A stretch of DNA of 64,000 nt from Thermogemmatispora onikobensis (GTDB lineage: Bacteria > Chloroflexota > Ktedonobacteria > Ktedonobacterales > Ktedonobacteraceae), in assembly GCF_001748285.1 (NCBI RefSeq), contig NZ_BDGT01000032.1, forward strand, positions 1 to 64,000, in the 5' to 3' direction. The notes under the pieces were generated by a model. That model worked only from the letters and a program-made list of their open reading frames with translations, did not search any database and had not been told where the DNA came from. Below are positions 26,306 through 34,967 of the stretch, piece by piece. Position 1 is the stretch's first letter; each line of letters opens with the position of its first letter. The position numbers and the translations under genes are program-made.

Positions 26306-27595
26306 TTAGTCCTCATCAGGGGTCGGAAAGCGTCGAAGGCGCGAAGAACGGCGGGTGATTGGCTCCTCGGCGAACTGACTCAACTCCGCGCGCAGAGGAT
26401 CATCTTCATAGAGGTAGGGAGGGCGACGCACGAGAGGATTTCTCAAGCTTCCCGATGGGGAACTACGCAAGAGGCGCTGCTGGCCTGTAGCGCGCGCCCG
26501 ACCTGAGCTGCCATCGATCTCTACAGCAGATGGGCGAGTCACAGCGCCCTTTCCTGTGTCCCGCAAAGGAGCTAGAGAATCATCATAGACGTCATCAGCC
26601 TCAGCGGCCAGCGGTAAATGGCGCCCAGCCCTCTGGGATGGCGCAGTTGTGGCAGAGACAGAGGCGGCGGAGCGCTCCGACTGTGCCAGCGGCTGCGAGC
26701 GCTGAGGCTGATGCTGCTGGGTCGAAGCAGGCCTCTGGCCAGCCAAGCTAGAAGAACGGCGCGCCGCCAGCCTTGGCGGTGGCGGCGGAAGCATTGGTGA
26801 GACCTCAACGTTCTCCTCGCTGAGAGCCTCCTCTTGCTGGCGCAACGCCTCTAGACGAGCCGTGCGCAGCGCCTCTGCAAAGTATTGACTCTGACGGCGC
26901 TGGTTACCAGCTTGAGGGCGGGCCATACCAGGATAGGCTGGTCCCGCGGCTGCAGGGGGAAGGCGATACCCTCCCGGCCCCAGCGGAGGCTGGGCGCGGA
27001 GACCCTCGATGCGCGTCTGTGGCTGAAGCGCGGAGGAGTTGCGTCCAGTCGAGCGCGTCTGTAAAGGAACAGAAGAGGGGGAACGAGCCGGAAGCTCTCG
27101 TGATAATGAGCGAGATAGACGTGATGAGAACGGGGCGGAAGCAGGCCCCCGACCACGCACCATCTCCTCTTCTGGTTCCTCATCATCAAAGGTCACATAT
27201 CCACTGTTGGAATCACTCTCCTCCTCTCCCTCAGCAAAGACCCACTCTTTTCCCTCATCCAGCAACTCTTCGTCAGCAGCAACCTGTGTATAGCGGGTTT
27301 GACCTCGCCAGGCCTCCCCAGCAAGCAGGGCCGGATGAGCAGTATGAGGGGAGGCAGGAGGAGGCGACTGACGTGTTGTTTCGAGAGCCATGCGAGTCTG
27401 TAACTCAGCCCGAAGATACTCATCATGGCGACGAGAGAGAAAAGAGAAGAGAGAGAGGGAGATGGGGATACTAAGCAGCAAGGCTGCCAATCCGCCTATC
27501 AGGCCACCAAGCACCCAGGAATTCAGCGTATTCCCGAACCACAGGACCACGGCAGCTGCAGCAACCAGCACGAAAGCCACGGCGGCGGCTCTCAT
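26306..27595 (-). CDS. Two-TM membrane protein with long low-complexity cytoplasmic tail, unknown
   Basis: I do not recognise this 429-aa protein. Two hydrophobic segments occur at the N-terminus (about residues 3-20 and 28-55), followed by a long Ser/Arg/Pro/Glu-rich region without a predicted fold and with several acidic runs (FAEGEEESDSN, FDDEEPEEEMV). Codon use is like its neighbours. The ATG has AAAGGA about 12 bases upstream, and a consensus minus-strand promoter lies 140 bp upstream. It could be a scaffold or divisome/cell-surface accessory protein; that is only a guess from architecture. Confidence 0.72.
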   Translation of the reverse strand: MRAAAVAFVLVAAAAVVLWFGNTLNSWVLGGLIGGLAALLLSIPISLSLFSFLSRRHDEYLRAELQTRMALETTRQSPPPASPHTAHPALLAGEAWRGQTRYTQVAADEELLDEGKEWVFAEGEEESDSNSGYVTFDDEEPEEEMVRGRGPASAPFSSRLSRSLSRELPARSPSSVPLQTRSTGRNSSALQPQTRIEGLRAQPPLGPGGYRLPPAAAGPAYPGMARPQAGNQRRQSQYFAEALRTARLEALRQQEEALSEENVEVSPMLPPPPPRLAARRSSSLAGQRPASTQQHQPQRSQPLAQSERSAASVSATTAPSQRAGRHLPLAAEADDVYDDSLAPLRDTGKGAVTRPSAVEIDGSSGRARATGQQRLLRSSPSGSLRNPLVRRPPYLYEDDPLRAELSQFAEEPITRRSSRLRRFPTPDED

Positions 27596-27735
27596 AGGAA
27601 GTATATCCTTTCAAACAGAAGTTCTCCTCAGTACGAGCAAGAGCATGATGAAAAAAGAGCATGGCCTGCCCAGGAAGAGCCATGCCTCCCTTCTCAAAAA
27701 CCCGGCCTGGGTATGAGCTTATCATCTTTAGTGAC

Positions 27736-27764
27736 AGTATAACAGCGACAGGATTTCTTGGCAA
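27736..27764 (-). promoter_or_regulatory. Promoter of the two-TM protein gene
   Basis: On the minus strand TTGCCA (27764-27759), 17-bp spacer, TATACT (27741-27736). Confidence 0.7.
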
Positions 27765-28128
27765 GAAGCGCTCTAGCAGCCGCGCATAGGAGAGGGAGGG
27801 AAGAGAGCCAGGCCCAGCTGAGCAGGCCCAGCTGACCAGCCGAAAGGACGGGAAAGGGATGACGGTGGCCAACCAATCAGTCAGGCCGCGCCAAAGCAGC
27901 ATCGTCCTATACCAGGCGGAGAAAGAGGACGCCGCACGGCAGGATATGCGCGTCCTCAAGCCACACTCTACTCAACTCAGGAGGAGGCCTCAGCTACTCT
28001 GCGGAGGAGAAAGCCTTTGAAGCCTTTCAGGTTAACAGGGAACAGAGAGGAGGGCCAGGAGCCAGGAGTTAGAGCGCGGTCTACGCACAGACAAGACCAG
28101 GCCCAAGGCGGGCGAGAGCAAAAGCAGC
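27765..28128. other. Intergenic region
   Basis: About 360 bp between the promoter of the two-TM gene and the end of lexA. It contains a short direct repeat AGGCCCAGCTGA near 27811-27840 and no supported gene. Confidence 0.45.
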
Positions 28129-28767
28129 TCAAGCGGCACGTCCGGGGCCACCATAGTGGCGAACGATGGCAATCACCTTGCCCTGAATCTCCCACTCACG
28201 ATCCCACTCATCGCGCGGGATATAGATCGGCTCCAGTTCAGCATTGGCCGGCTGCAGACGGACCTGCTCCTTCTCTAAGAAGAAGCGCTTGAGCGTCGCT
28301 TTACCGGGTGTTCCCTCCACCAGGTGGACCGCCACCACGATATCGCCGTTCTCGCAAGTGCGCTGGCGCTTAATGACCACATAGTCGCCGTCGCAAATAT
28401 GGTCCTCAATCATCGACTGGCCGCGGACAACCAGAGCAAAGCTGCTTTCGGGATCGACGCCATGCCCCACTTCGATCGTCTGGTCTGGCTCAGAGAAAAT
28501 CTCGATCGGCTCGCCAGCGGCGATCGTTCCTTCGACAGGAATGCCCCAGGGGTGCCTGGTCAGCTTAATGCCACGACTCTTCTTAGCTTCACGGACGATG
28601 TAGCCGCGCTTCTCCAACATGCTCAGGTGATAGTCGACGTGGCCAGTGCTGGCGATCTTCATGGCCTTGCCGATCTCTCGATTCGTCGGCGGCATCCCCT
28701 CCCGACGAATGTAATTCACGATGAATTCCAGCATGCGCCGCTGGAACTCGCCTAGTGGCTCAGGCAT
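28129..28767 (-). CDS. lexA: LexA SOS repressor
   Basis: This SOS-response repressor cleaves itself when RecA filaments form. The winged-helix DNA-binding domain spans residues 1-70 (MPPTNREIGKAMKIASTGHV recognition region), and the S24 peptidase domain follows. The cleavage site is Ala84-Gly85 (TIAAGEPI), the nucleophile Ser118 (RGQSMIED) and the general base Lys160 (ATLKRFF). The length (212 aa) is normal. The ATG is followed by the conserved start MPEPLGEFQRRMLEFI. A Cheo-type box and promoter lie upstream, consistent with autoregulation. Confidence 0.97.
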   Translation of the reverse strand: MPEPLGEFQRRMLEFIVNYIRREGMPPTNREIGKAMKIASTGHVDYHLSMLEKRGYIVREAKKSRGIKLTRHPWGIPVEGTIAAGEPIEIFSEPDQTIEVGHGVDPESSFALVVRGQSMIEDHICDGDYVVIKRQRTCENGDIVVAVHLVEGTPGKATLKRFFLEKEQVRLQPANAELEPIYIPRDEWDREWEIQGKVIAIVRHYGGPGRAA

Positions 28768-28846
28768 AATCGAGGTTCCTGCCTTTCTTCAAAAACCCGT
28801 TCAGCGAACTTCGTCGCTCTCAAGAGTAGAACGGCTATTCGAGTCA

Positions 28847-28898
28847 ATGATATCAGACAGGGCAAGACAAGTCAAGCTTTTTCTCGAACGTATTTTCG
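28847..28898 (-). promoter_or_regulatory. lexA promoter and Cheo-type LexA box
   Basis: On the minus strand the promoter is TTGACT (28875-28870), 17-bp spacer, TATCAT (28852-28847). Nine bases further upstream, CGAAAATACGTTCG (28898-28885) matches the Gram-positive Cheo box CGAAC-N4-GTTCG at all but one conserved position. This position is compatible with LexA autorepression. Confidence 0.65.
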
Positions 28899-29079
28899 GA
28901 ACAGTTTTTCAGGGGCGATCACGAGCGAGCGGAGGTGCATCCAGGGAGAGGAGGACCCTTGGAATAGGCGCCAGTCTTTGCTATACTATCGGACGAGGGG
29001 AGATGATGGCGGGTCGTAGCCAGGTAGCGCCTGCTCCTTTCCTGTCCTGACCGTAGCCAGCGAGAGAAGGGCAAGCGAT

Positions 29080-29109
29080 TTGCGCCAGACCCGTAGGTAG
29101 ATGTACAAT
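29080..29109 (+). promoter_or_regulatory. Promoter of the bifunctional nuclease gene
   Basis: TTGCGC (29080-29085), 18-bp spacer, TACAAT (29104-29109), 52 bp before the ATG. Confidence 0.55.
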
Positions 29110-29161
29110 AAAGGCGTCGAACACTCGCGGAACCGGCCATGAAAGAGGGAGTCAGAGACAC

Positions 29162-29683
29162 ATGGTTGAAATGACAGTCGAGAGTGTACGCATAAATCTA
29201 GCGACACAGCAACGAGTAGTCATTTTAAAGGCGCTAAGGCAGGAGCGTTATCTCTTCATCTGGATAGCGCATGCGGAAGCCTACGCGATTGCGATCGAAC
29301 TCCAGGGAGCCAGCTCCCCACGGCCTTTGACCCACGACCTGCTCAAGAATGTGATCACTGAGCTGGGCGCAAAGATTATGAGCGTCGTGATCTCCGACCT
29401 GATCGACGATATCTTCTACGCCCGCATTATCCTGGACGCCGATGGCAGACACGTGGAGATCGATGCCCGCCCAAGCGACGCGATCGCGCTGGCTATTCGC
29501 GCCAAGGCTCCGATTTACGTCGAGGAGAGCGTGCTGGAGCGCGCTGGTGTCACGCCTGAGACGAGTGAGGAGCAGAGCCTGCCTAAGACCCCTCCGAAGA
29601 AGGAGCCGGAGCCGGATAACCTGGAGGCTTATCGCGACTTTATCAATAGCCTCGATGTGCTGGACGAGTTCGGTAAGGACTGA
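29162..29683 (+). CDS. Bifunctional nuclease family protein (DUF151/BFN)
   Basis: This single-domain protein resembles the BFN family, reported to have DNase and RNase activity. The family core is clear: YLFIWIAHAEAYAIAIELQG, then RPLTHDLLKNVITELGAKI, and DGRHVEIDARPSDAIALAIRAKAPIYVEESVL. BFN proteins are about 140-200 aa; this is 173 aa, with a charged C-terminal tail ending in LDVLDEFGKD. The ATG has GAGGGAG upstream. Its role in Chloroflexota is not known. Confidence 0.88.
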   Translation: MVEMTVESVRINLATQQRVVILKALRQERYLFIWIAHAEAYAIAIELQGASSPRPLTHDLLKNVITELGAKIMSVVISDLIDDIFYARIILDADGRHVEIDARPSDAIALAIRAKAPIYVEESVLERAGVTPETSEEQSLPKTPPKKEPEPDNLEAYRDFINSLDVLDEFGKD

Positions 29684-30466
29684 TCCCGCCTGCCGCCCCG
29701 CCACAGCTTCCGCCGGCTCGCTGTGCTGCATTGGGTCCCGCTCTCCGCTTGCTTAAAGCCACCACTGTGGCCAGGCAATGCTGCGAGGAGAGCAACCCGG
29801 CGCTTTGCCTTCCTCAGCCGACAGCCAAGCACCAGACACGCTGCTCCGGCAAGGAAGTTATGACTCTCTTTCCGTGAACTTGCCTTCTCTTGGCAGCGCA
29901 ACGGCTGAGCGCGCTTCTTTATAAATATCGTGACAATCGATCGCTCTCGGAGCGATCTTGCTCAATTGTATATTTAATAACATAGCATAAAAGGGGCAAA
30001 AAAGGTGTGAATCCTGATCGGCGTCGCGAGAGGATGCCTCTGGCCCTCCCGTGACGCTCGCGGGGCTGATGCCTTTGGTTTCCTCTTGCTCCACAATGGC
30101 CTCTACGGTCTGCTGAGCAGCTTCAGAACGAGCAGGATCGGCAGAGGGTCCGACTGTGGTCACGTCTCTATCCTGCCAGCCTTGATGGCCAGGTCCTCCA
30201 CTTTGCTCCGGCTGGTGCTCATGTTCTCTGCTGGAGTGCTCTCAGTGCAGTTTCCCTGCAGCTTTCCTGTGCCGTAGTAGACTGATCTTGCTCCTTCGCT
30301 CGAAACAAAGGCCTCTTTTTGGCAACAACGGACCGGCCAGCGAGCGTTTCTCCGCCAGCACTGTTGTCCTGCTCTCGTCGAGTTCACCAGGCTCTTACGC
30401 TCTATTGCCAGGTATGGTACAATGGGGCCGTTCTTAGCCGAGAAAGAGGAGAGCCTATCGTCGCCT
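29684..30466. other. Large intergenic region before gltX
   Basis: About 780 bp, locally AT-rich (29925-30005). It holds a hairpin GATCGCTC-TCG-GAGCGATC at 29939-29957 and an unconvincing minus-strand GTG frame (30163-29858) with AGGA upstream. A weak -10-like TACAAT at 30417-30422 precedes gltX. No other gene is supported. Confidence 0.4.
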
Positions 30467-31993
30467 ATGACACAGTCCGACGTGCCAATGCAGGAGGAGC
30501 AGCCACAAACGCAAACTGCCGCTGCTCCACGGTTACGCTTTGCCCCAAGCCCAACGGGCTTTCAGCATATCGGCGGTTATCGGACCGCCCTCTTCAGCTG
30601 GTTATTTGCCCGCCACTGTGGCGGCACTTTTATCCTGCGCATCGAGGATACCGATCTGAGCCGCACGGTTGAGGGGGCCGTAAGCTATCTGATCGAGGGC
30701 CTCAAGTGGCTCGGGCTGGATTACGACGAGGGTCCAGTCGTCGGCGGCCCGTATGGTCCTTATTATCAGACACAGCGCAAGGCCCTCTATCAGCAGTATG
30801 CTCATCAGCTGATCGCCAGCGGCCATGCGTACCGCTGCTATTGCACGCCCGAACGTCTGGAGCAGATGCGCAAGGGGCAAGAGGCTCAAAAGCTTCCTCC
30901 CCGCTATGATCGCCGCTGCCGCTTTCTGAGCGCTGAGGAGCGCGCTGCCTTCGAGGCCGCTGGCCATAGCTGGACGGTGCGCTTTGCAATGCCCTTAGAC
31001 GGCGAGACCGTGGTCCATGATGAGCTGCACGGCAATATTGTTTTCAAAAATGCTGACCTCGACGATGCCGTCATCCTGAAATCGGATGGTTATCCAACCT
31101 ACCATCTGGCGAATGTCATCGACGACCATCTGATGGGGATTACGCATGTCTTACGCGGCGAAGAGTGGATCGCCAGTGCCCCGCGCCACGTGCAGATTTA
31201 TCAGGCGCTGGGCTGGGAGCCACCCCTCTTCTATCATCTCCCCAATGTTCTGGGAAAAGACAAGAAGAAGCTGAGCAAGCGCCACAATGCCCCCTCCTGG
31301 GATACGTTGCAGAAACAGGGGTACCTCCCCGAGGCGGTTTTCAATTTCCTGGCGCTCCTCGGCTGGGCCTACGACGATAAGACGGAGATTTTCAGCCGCG
31401 AGGAGCTGATCCGCGTCTTTACGCTGGATCGCATCGGTGTCTCGGGGGGAATCCTCGATCCCGATAAGCTAACCTGGATGAATGGCGTCTATATCCGTCA
31501 GCTACCTTTGGAGGAATTGACAAGACGCACCTTGCCTTATCTTGAGCGCCCAGCTGCCGCAGGTGGCCTGCCCGATAGTGTGCCCCGCCCTCTGGACTTC
31601 GCTTATACGCAGCGTGTGCTTCAGCTGGAGCAGGAGCGGATGAAGACCCTGGGGGAAGCGGCCCAGATGGTCGACTTCTTCTACGTCGATGCGTTGCACT
31701 ACGATACGACTCTGCTGGTACAGAAGCAGATGGACGCCGCCGGTACCCGCGCGGCGCTTGAACGCACACGCGAGATCCTGGCCTCTCTCGATCGCTGGGA
31801 GCACAGCTCTCTCGAGGAGCCGTTGCGCGCCCTGGCTGCGACGCTTGGACTGAAAACTGGCCAGCTCTTCGGGGCCATTCGTGTGGCTATCAGTGGGCGC
31901 ACGGTCTCACCTCCGCTCTTCCAGACTATGGAAGTGCTGGGCCGCCAGCGCACATTGCAACGTCTTGATCAGGCCATCGCCCGCCTATCTTGA
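30467..31993 (+). CDS. gltX: Glutamyl-tRNA synthetase
   Basis: This class I aminoacyl-tRNA synthetase charges tRNA(Glu) (and perhaps tRNA(Gln)) with glutamate. The HIGH-type motif is HIGGY at residues 34-38 (within RFAPSPTGFQHIGGYRTALF), and the KMSKS-type motif is KLSKRH near 268. The EDTDLSRTVEGA stretch follows strand 2 as in the family. The 508-aa length is standard. ATG 30467 is chosen: GAGGAGAG lies upstream, and the earlier in-frame ATG at 30422 falls in a -10-like sequence. The anticodon-binding domain forms the C-terminal third. Confidence 0.96.
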   Translation: MTQSDVPMQEEQPQTQTAAAPRLRFAPSPTGFQHIGGYRTALFSWLFARHCGGTFILRIEDTDLSRTVEGAVSYLIEGLKWLGLDYDEGPVVGGPYGPYYQTQRKALYQQYAHQLIASGHAYRCYCTPERLEQMRKGQEAQKLPPRYDRRCRFLSAEERAAFEAAGHSWTVRFAMPLDGETVVHDELHGNIVFKNADLDDAVILKSDGYPTYHLANVIDDHLMGITHVLRGEEWIASAPRHVQIYQALGWEPPLFYHLPNVLGKDKKKLSKRHNAPSWDTLQKQGYLPEAVFNFLALLGWAYDDKTEIFSREELIRVFTLDRIGVSGGILDPDKLTWMNGVYIRQLPLEELTRRTLPYLERPAAAGGLPDSVPRPLDFAYTQRVLQLEQERMKTLGEAAQMVDFFYVDALHYDTTLLVQKQMDAAGTRAALERTREILASLDRWEHSSLEEPLRALAATLGLKTGQLFGAIRVAISGRTVSPPLFQTMEVLGRQRTLQRLDQAIARLS

Positions 31994-32145
31994 CCTGCCC
32001 TGCAGCCAGGTCTGGAGATACCCGGTCTCTGGAGCAGGTCGACGTTTCGCTAGCTGTCCTTGCCTCGGGGATATGTTTCTATGTCCGCCAGCAGGCCAGC
32101 CGACGACCCTTTTTGCGAGCCAGGCCAGGGAGGCAGGTTAGTCCC

Positions 32146-32832
32146 GTGATTAATCGCGATTATATTCTGAGATTGATCGAGCAGTTCAGCCGCGTTCTCG
32201 CACGTGTGCTCTTCTTACGTCGGGCTAACCAGCATCAGGAAGCGCTCATCCTCATTGATGAGCTTTTCCGGCAGACGTTAGGCTTGAACTCCGACTTCTT
32301 GCTGACGATCCCCGAGGAGATGCTCCTGGCCCTGGTGAAGCGGATCGACCTGCTCGATGTCGGGAAGTGCCTCTGGATAGCGCTTCTGTTCAAGCTGGAA
32401 GGCGATACCTATCAGGATCTGCAGCGCTACGAGGAGAGTTTTCCTCGCTATCAGCGCTCACTACGCCTCTTTCTGGAGGCAGTTCTGCTGGAGCAGAATC
32501 CGCGCCATTCTGACTTCTTTGCCGAGATTGAGGAGCTGCTGACGCTGCTGAGTCGCTATGAGCTGCCCGCCTCGCTGCTGACACGGATCATGCTCTACTA
32601 TGAGAAAACTGGGCGCTATGGCCAGGCCGAGGACGCCCTCTTCGAGGCTCTGGAGGCCCCCGATAGCAGCGACGAGATTTTTGAGCAGGGGCTGGCCTTC
32701 TACGCTCGCTTACAGGGGAAGAGCGATGTCGAGCTGCGAGCAGGCAATTTCTCGTCCGAGGAGATCAAAGAAGGACTGGCAGAGCTGCACCGCTGGCAGA
32801 CAGCCCGCCGTTTTCCCCCTTTGGGAGAGTGA
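32146..32832 (+). CDS. DUF6483-type helical protein
   Basis: The protein begins VINRDYILRLIEQFSRVLARVLFL, which matches my recollection of the DUF6483 family found in Chloroflexota and some Firmicutes. It is all-helical (229 aa) with repeated 30-40-residue units rich in Leu and Glu (GDTYQDLQRYEESFPRYQRS, then YYEKTGRYGQAEDALFEALE), resembling TPR-like hairpins. The GTG start has AGGGAGG 12 bases upstream. No signal or membrane segment is seen. It lies between gltX and a CPBP protease, in the same direction. Function is unknown. Confidence 0.82.
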   Translation: MINRDYILRLIEQFSRVLARVLFLRRANQHQEALILIDELFRQTLGLNSDFLLTIPEEMLLALVKRIDLLDVGKCLWIALLFKLEGDTYQDLQRYEESFPRYQRSLRLFLEAVLLEQNPRHSDFFAEIEELLTLLSRYELPASLLTRIMLYYEKTGRYGQAEDALFEALEAPDSSDEIFEQGLAFYARLQGKSDVELRAGNFSSEEIKEGLAELHRWQTARRFPPLGE

Positions 32833-32915
32833 TGAAACAGGCAGGGCCGTTGACCGCCGACTCGCTCCGTTTCTTGCGTCGGCTGGTTCCCCAGTGCTGT
32901 TCGTGAGGTGAGAAA

Positions 32916-33590
32916 ATGTCGCTAGTAGAGACGCCTAAGCAGTCGCTGACCTCCGCCACCTATCCACGTTCGACAGTGGCCACTACCTGGCGCTGGCTCT
33001 GGCCTGATGTGCTGATCCGCATTGTTCCTCTGAGCGGGGTCCCCCTGCTCTGGCTGGTTTTCTCTCATCTGCCACCCGCGGAGCTGGGTCTGAGTTTGCC
33101 AGTGGCACTTGGGGCAGAGCTGGCCCTCGGGCTGGGTCTGGGCAGCCTGATGGCCCTGCTGGCCATGCTCTACCGTAGCTTGATCGTGGGACCGCGCTTT
33201 CAGCGTCCAACCCCTGGCGACCATCTTCTCCAGGCCTGTTACTACCTCTTCATTAATGCTCCAGCGGAAGAAGTCTTCTTCCGCGGCTTTCTGCTACGCC
33301 TGGTCTGGCAATGGACAGGCTGGCTCGGCTGGGGCTGGCTGATCAGTACGCTAGTATACACGCTGTACCACCGCCTGGGGGGCTGGAACTGGCGCAGCAT
33401 TGCAGGGGTAGGCCTGGCGGGCATGGTCTTTAGCACCCTCTACGTACTCCAGCCCACCCCGCCATCGCTCCTGAGCGTGGTCATCGTACACGGTCTCACC
33501 ACCTGCGGCTTTCTGAGCTGGGGCGATGAGTTCCTCTATCAGCGCTGGCGTCGCCGCCACAGCCAGAATCTGCCTCCAGCTAATGACTGA
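32916..33590 (+). CDS. CPBP intramembrane metalloprotease family protein
   Basis: This polytopic membrane protein of the CPBP (CAAX prenyl protease-like, Abi) family has the first motif EExxxR as E118, E119 and R123 (APAEEVFFRGFLLR), His in YHRLGGWNW near residue 150 for the second motif, and His in VIVHGLTTCGF near 196 for the third. About seven hydrophobic segments fit the 224-aa length. Members process peptides or proteins in the membrane; the substrate is unknown. ATG start with GAGGTGAG upstream; 83 bp after the DUF6483-type gene. Confidence 0.88.
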   Translation: MSLVETPKQSLTSATYPRSTVATTWRWLWPDVLIRIVPLSGVPLLWLVFSHLPPAELGLSLPVALGAELALGLGLGSLMALLAMLYRSLIVGPRFQRPTPGDHLLQACYYLFINAPAEEVFFRGFLLRLVWQWTGWLGWGWLISTLVYTLYHRLGGWNWRSIAGVGLAGMVFSTLYVLQPTPPSLLSVVIVHGLTTCGFLSWGDEFLYQRWRRRHSQNLPPAND

Positions 33591-33959
33591 GGGAGAGCAA
33601 AGACCCGACTCACACCCGACCGACCCCAAGAAGCTTTCTGGATCTGTCCAACGCTTGACCAGCGCCTCCCCTTTCGATCGCTGCGAGGTCGTTCAGATCT
33701 GTTAACCTCAGCCTGTCTGACAGCCTTCGCCCTCTCTCACATGGAGAACAAGGAAGCAGGCCAAGCAGGCCACGAGCGCACAGTCAGCCCGCTTTTGAAG
33801 CGGACCAATCGCTGCAGGCCCGTTCGTTCGAAGGTATAGTGCTTTCTCCCCCGATTGGGCCGCTTCTAGATCGGTGGCTTCCCTTGCAGGGAGAAAGTAT
33901 GATATCCTTGACTCGCCAATCAAGCTAGTCTCTACCTTATCGGTTTGGAGGTTCATTCG
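33591..33959. other. Intergenic region before the UDP-sugar decarboxylase-like gene
   Basis: About 370 bp without a supported gene. TATGAT and TTGACT hexamers occur near 33898-33914 but do not form a convincing promoter pair. Confidence 0.45.
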
Positions 33960-34910
33960 TTGAGAGTCGTTGTCACTGGTGGAGCGGGTTTTATCGGCTC
34001 CCATCTGTGTAGACGCCTGCTAGAGGTCGGCCATCATGTACTCTGCGTGGATAACCTGATCACTGGATCAGAGAGAAATATAGCCGAATTGCGCCATTAT
34101 CCCCGTTTCGCTTTCCTCTATCATGATGTTACTCAGCCCTTTGCTTTTGAGGCTGACGCAATTTTTCATTTGGCCAGCCCGGCTAGTCCCGTGGGCTATA
34201 TGGAGCATCCGATCGAGACCATCCTGGTCAATAGCCACGGCACGTACTTGCTGCTGGAGGAGGCCAGGCGCCAGCAGGCCCGCTTCCTGCTCGCCTCTAC
34301 CTCGGAGGTCTATGGTGATCCGCTAGAGCACCCGCAGCGTGAAGACTACTGGGGCCACGTCAACCCGATCGGACCACGCGCCTGCTACGATGAAAGCAAA
34401 CGGCTGGGCGAAACACTGACAATGGAATTTTATCGCCAATACCAGACGGATGTCCGCATCGTGCGCATCTTTAACACCTATGGCCCCAACAGTCAGCCAG
34501 ACGATGGACGCATGATTCCGAACTTCATTACTCAGGCGCTCAAAAATGAGCCGCTGGCTATTTATGGCGACGGCAGCAAGACACGCAGCATTTGCTATGT
34601 CAGCGACCTGGTCGAGGGGTTGATGCTGGCCATGTTCCAGCCACAGACAACTGGAGAGGTTTTCAACCTGGGCAATCCTGAAGAGCACACAGTCCTGGAA
34701 TTTGCCCAGACCATTATCCGACTCTGTCATTCCTCATCCCCCATTGTCTTCGAACCAGCCCGCGTCGATGACCCCGAACGACGCCGCCCCGATATCTCTA
34801 AGGCCTGCCGCTTGCTGGGCTGGCGCATTACTGTCCCAATGGAGGAGGGATTGCGACGAACAATAGAATGGTTTAGTAAGGAACAAAGTTCCCTCTCGGC
34901 GATCCCCTGA
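33960..34910 (+). CDS. NAD-dependent UDP-sugar epimerase/decarboxylase (UDP-glucuronate decarboxylase-like)
   Basis: This extended SDR begins MRVVVTGGAGFIGSH with the NAD-binding glycines at residues 7-13. The active-site Tyr-x3-Lys is YDESK (Y142/K146), preceded by the STSEVYGDPLEHPQ and GPRACYDESKR motifs that typify UDP-glucuronate decarboxylases (UDP-xylose synthases). TTG at 33960 is the start, supported by TTTGGAGG 8 bases upstream. The 316-aa length is right for the soluble bacterial enzyme. With the downstream O-antigen ligase and flippase-like genes it suggests exopolysaccharide or cell-surface glycan synthesis; the exact reaction is inferred from motif similarity. Confidence 0.88.
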   Translation: MRVVVTGGAGFIGSHLCRRLLEVGHHVLCVDNLITGSERNIAELRHYPRFAFLYHDVTQPFAFEADAIFHLASPASPVGYMEHPIETILVNSHGTYLLLEEARRQQARFLLASTSEVYGDPLEHPQREDYWGHVNPIGPRACYDESKRLGETLTMEFYRQYQTDVRIVRIFNTYGPNSQPDDGRMIPNFITQALKNEPLAIYGDGSKTRSICYVSDLVEGLMLAMFQPQTTGEVFNLGNPEEHTVLEFAQTIIRLCHSSSPIVFEPARVDDPERRRPDISKACRLLGWRITVPMEEGLRRTIEWFSKEQSSLSAIP

Positions 34911-34943
34911 CAAGCGCTCGCCTTGAGAGGAGCAGCTGCAACC

Positions 34944-34967
34944 ATGACAGCATTTGGCACATCATGA
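34944..34967 (+). CDS. Seven-codon upstream frame overlapping the O-antigen ligase start
   Basis: ATG-ACA-GCA-TTT-GGC-ACA-TCA-TGA encodes MTAFGTS and ends in an ATGA overlap with the ATG of the ligase. AGGAG at 34928-34932 lies 11 bases before it, whereas the ligase ATG has no own ribosome site. Translational coupling through this mini-frame is plausible. Confidence 0.3.
   Translation: MTAFGTS

Noticed and set aside
28797-28812. GTTC-AGC-GAAC near the lexA start as a LexA box
   Set aside because: The half-sites are in the wrong orientation and spacing; the box at 28885-28898 fits better.
29858-30163. 101-codon minus-strand GTG frame, with a small upstream frame overlapping it by 4 bp
   Set aside because: AGGA precedes it, but the product has no motif, codon use looks random, and it lies in a region without a good promoter.
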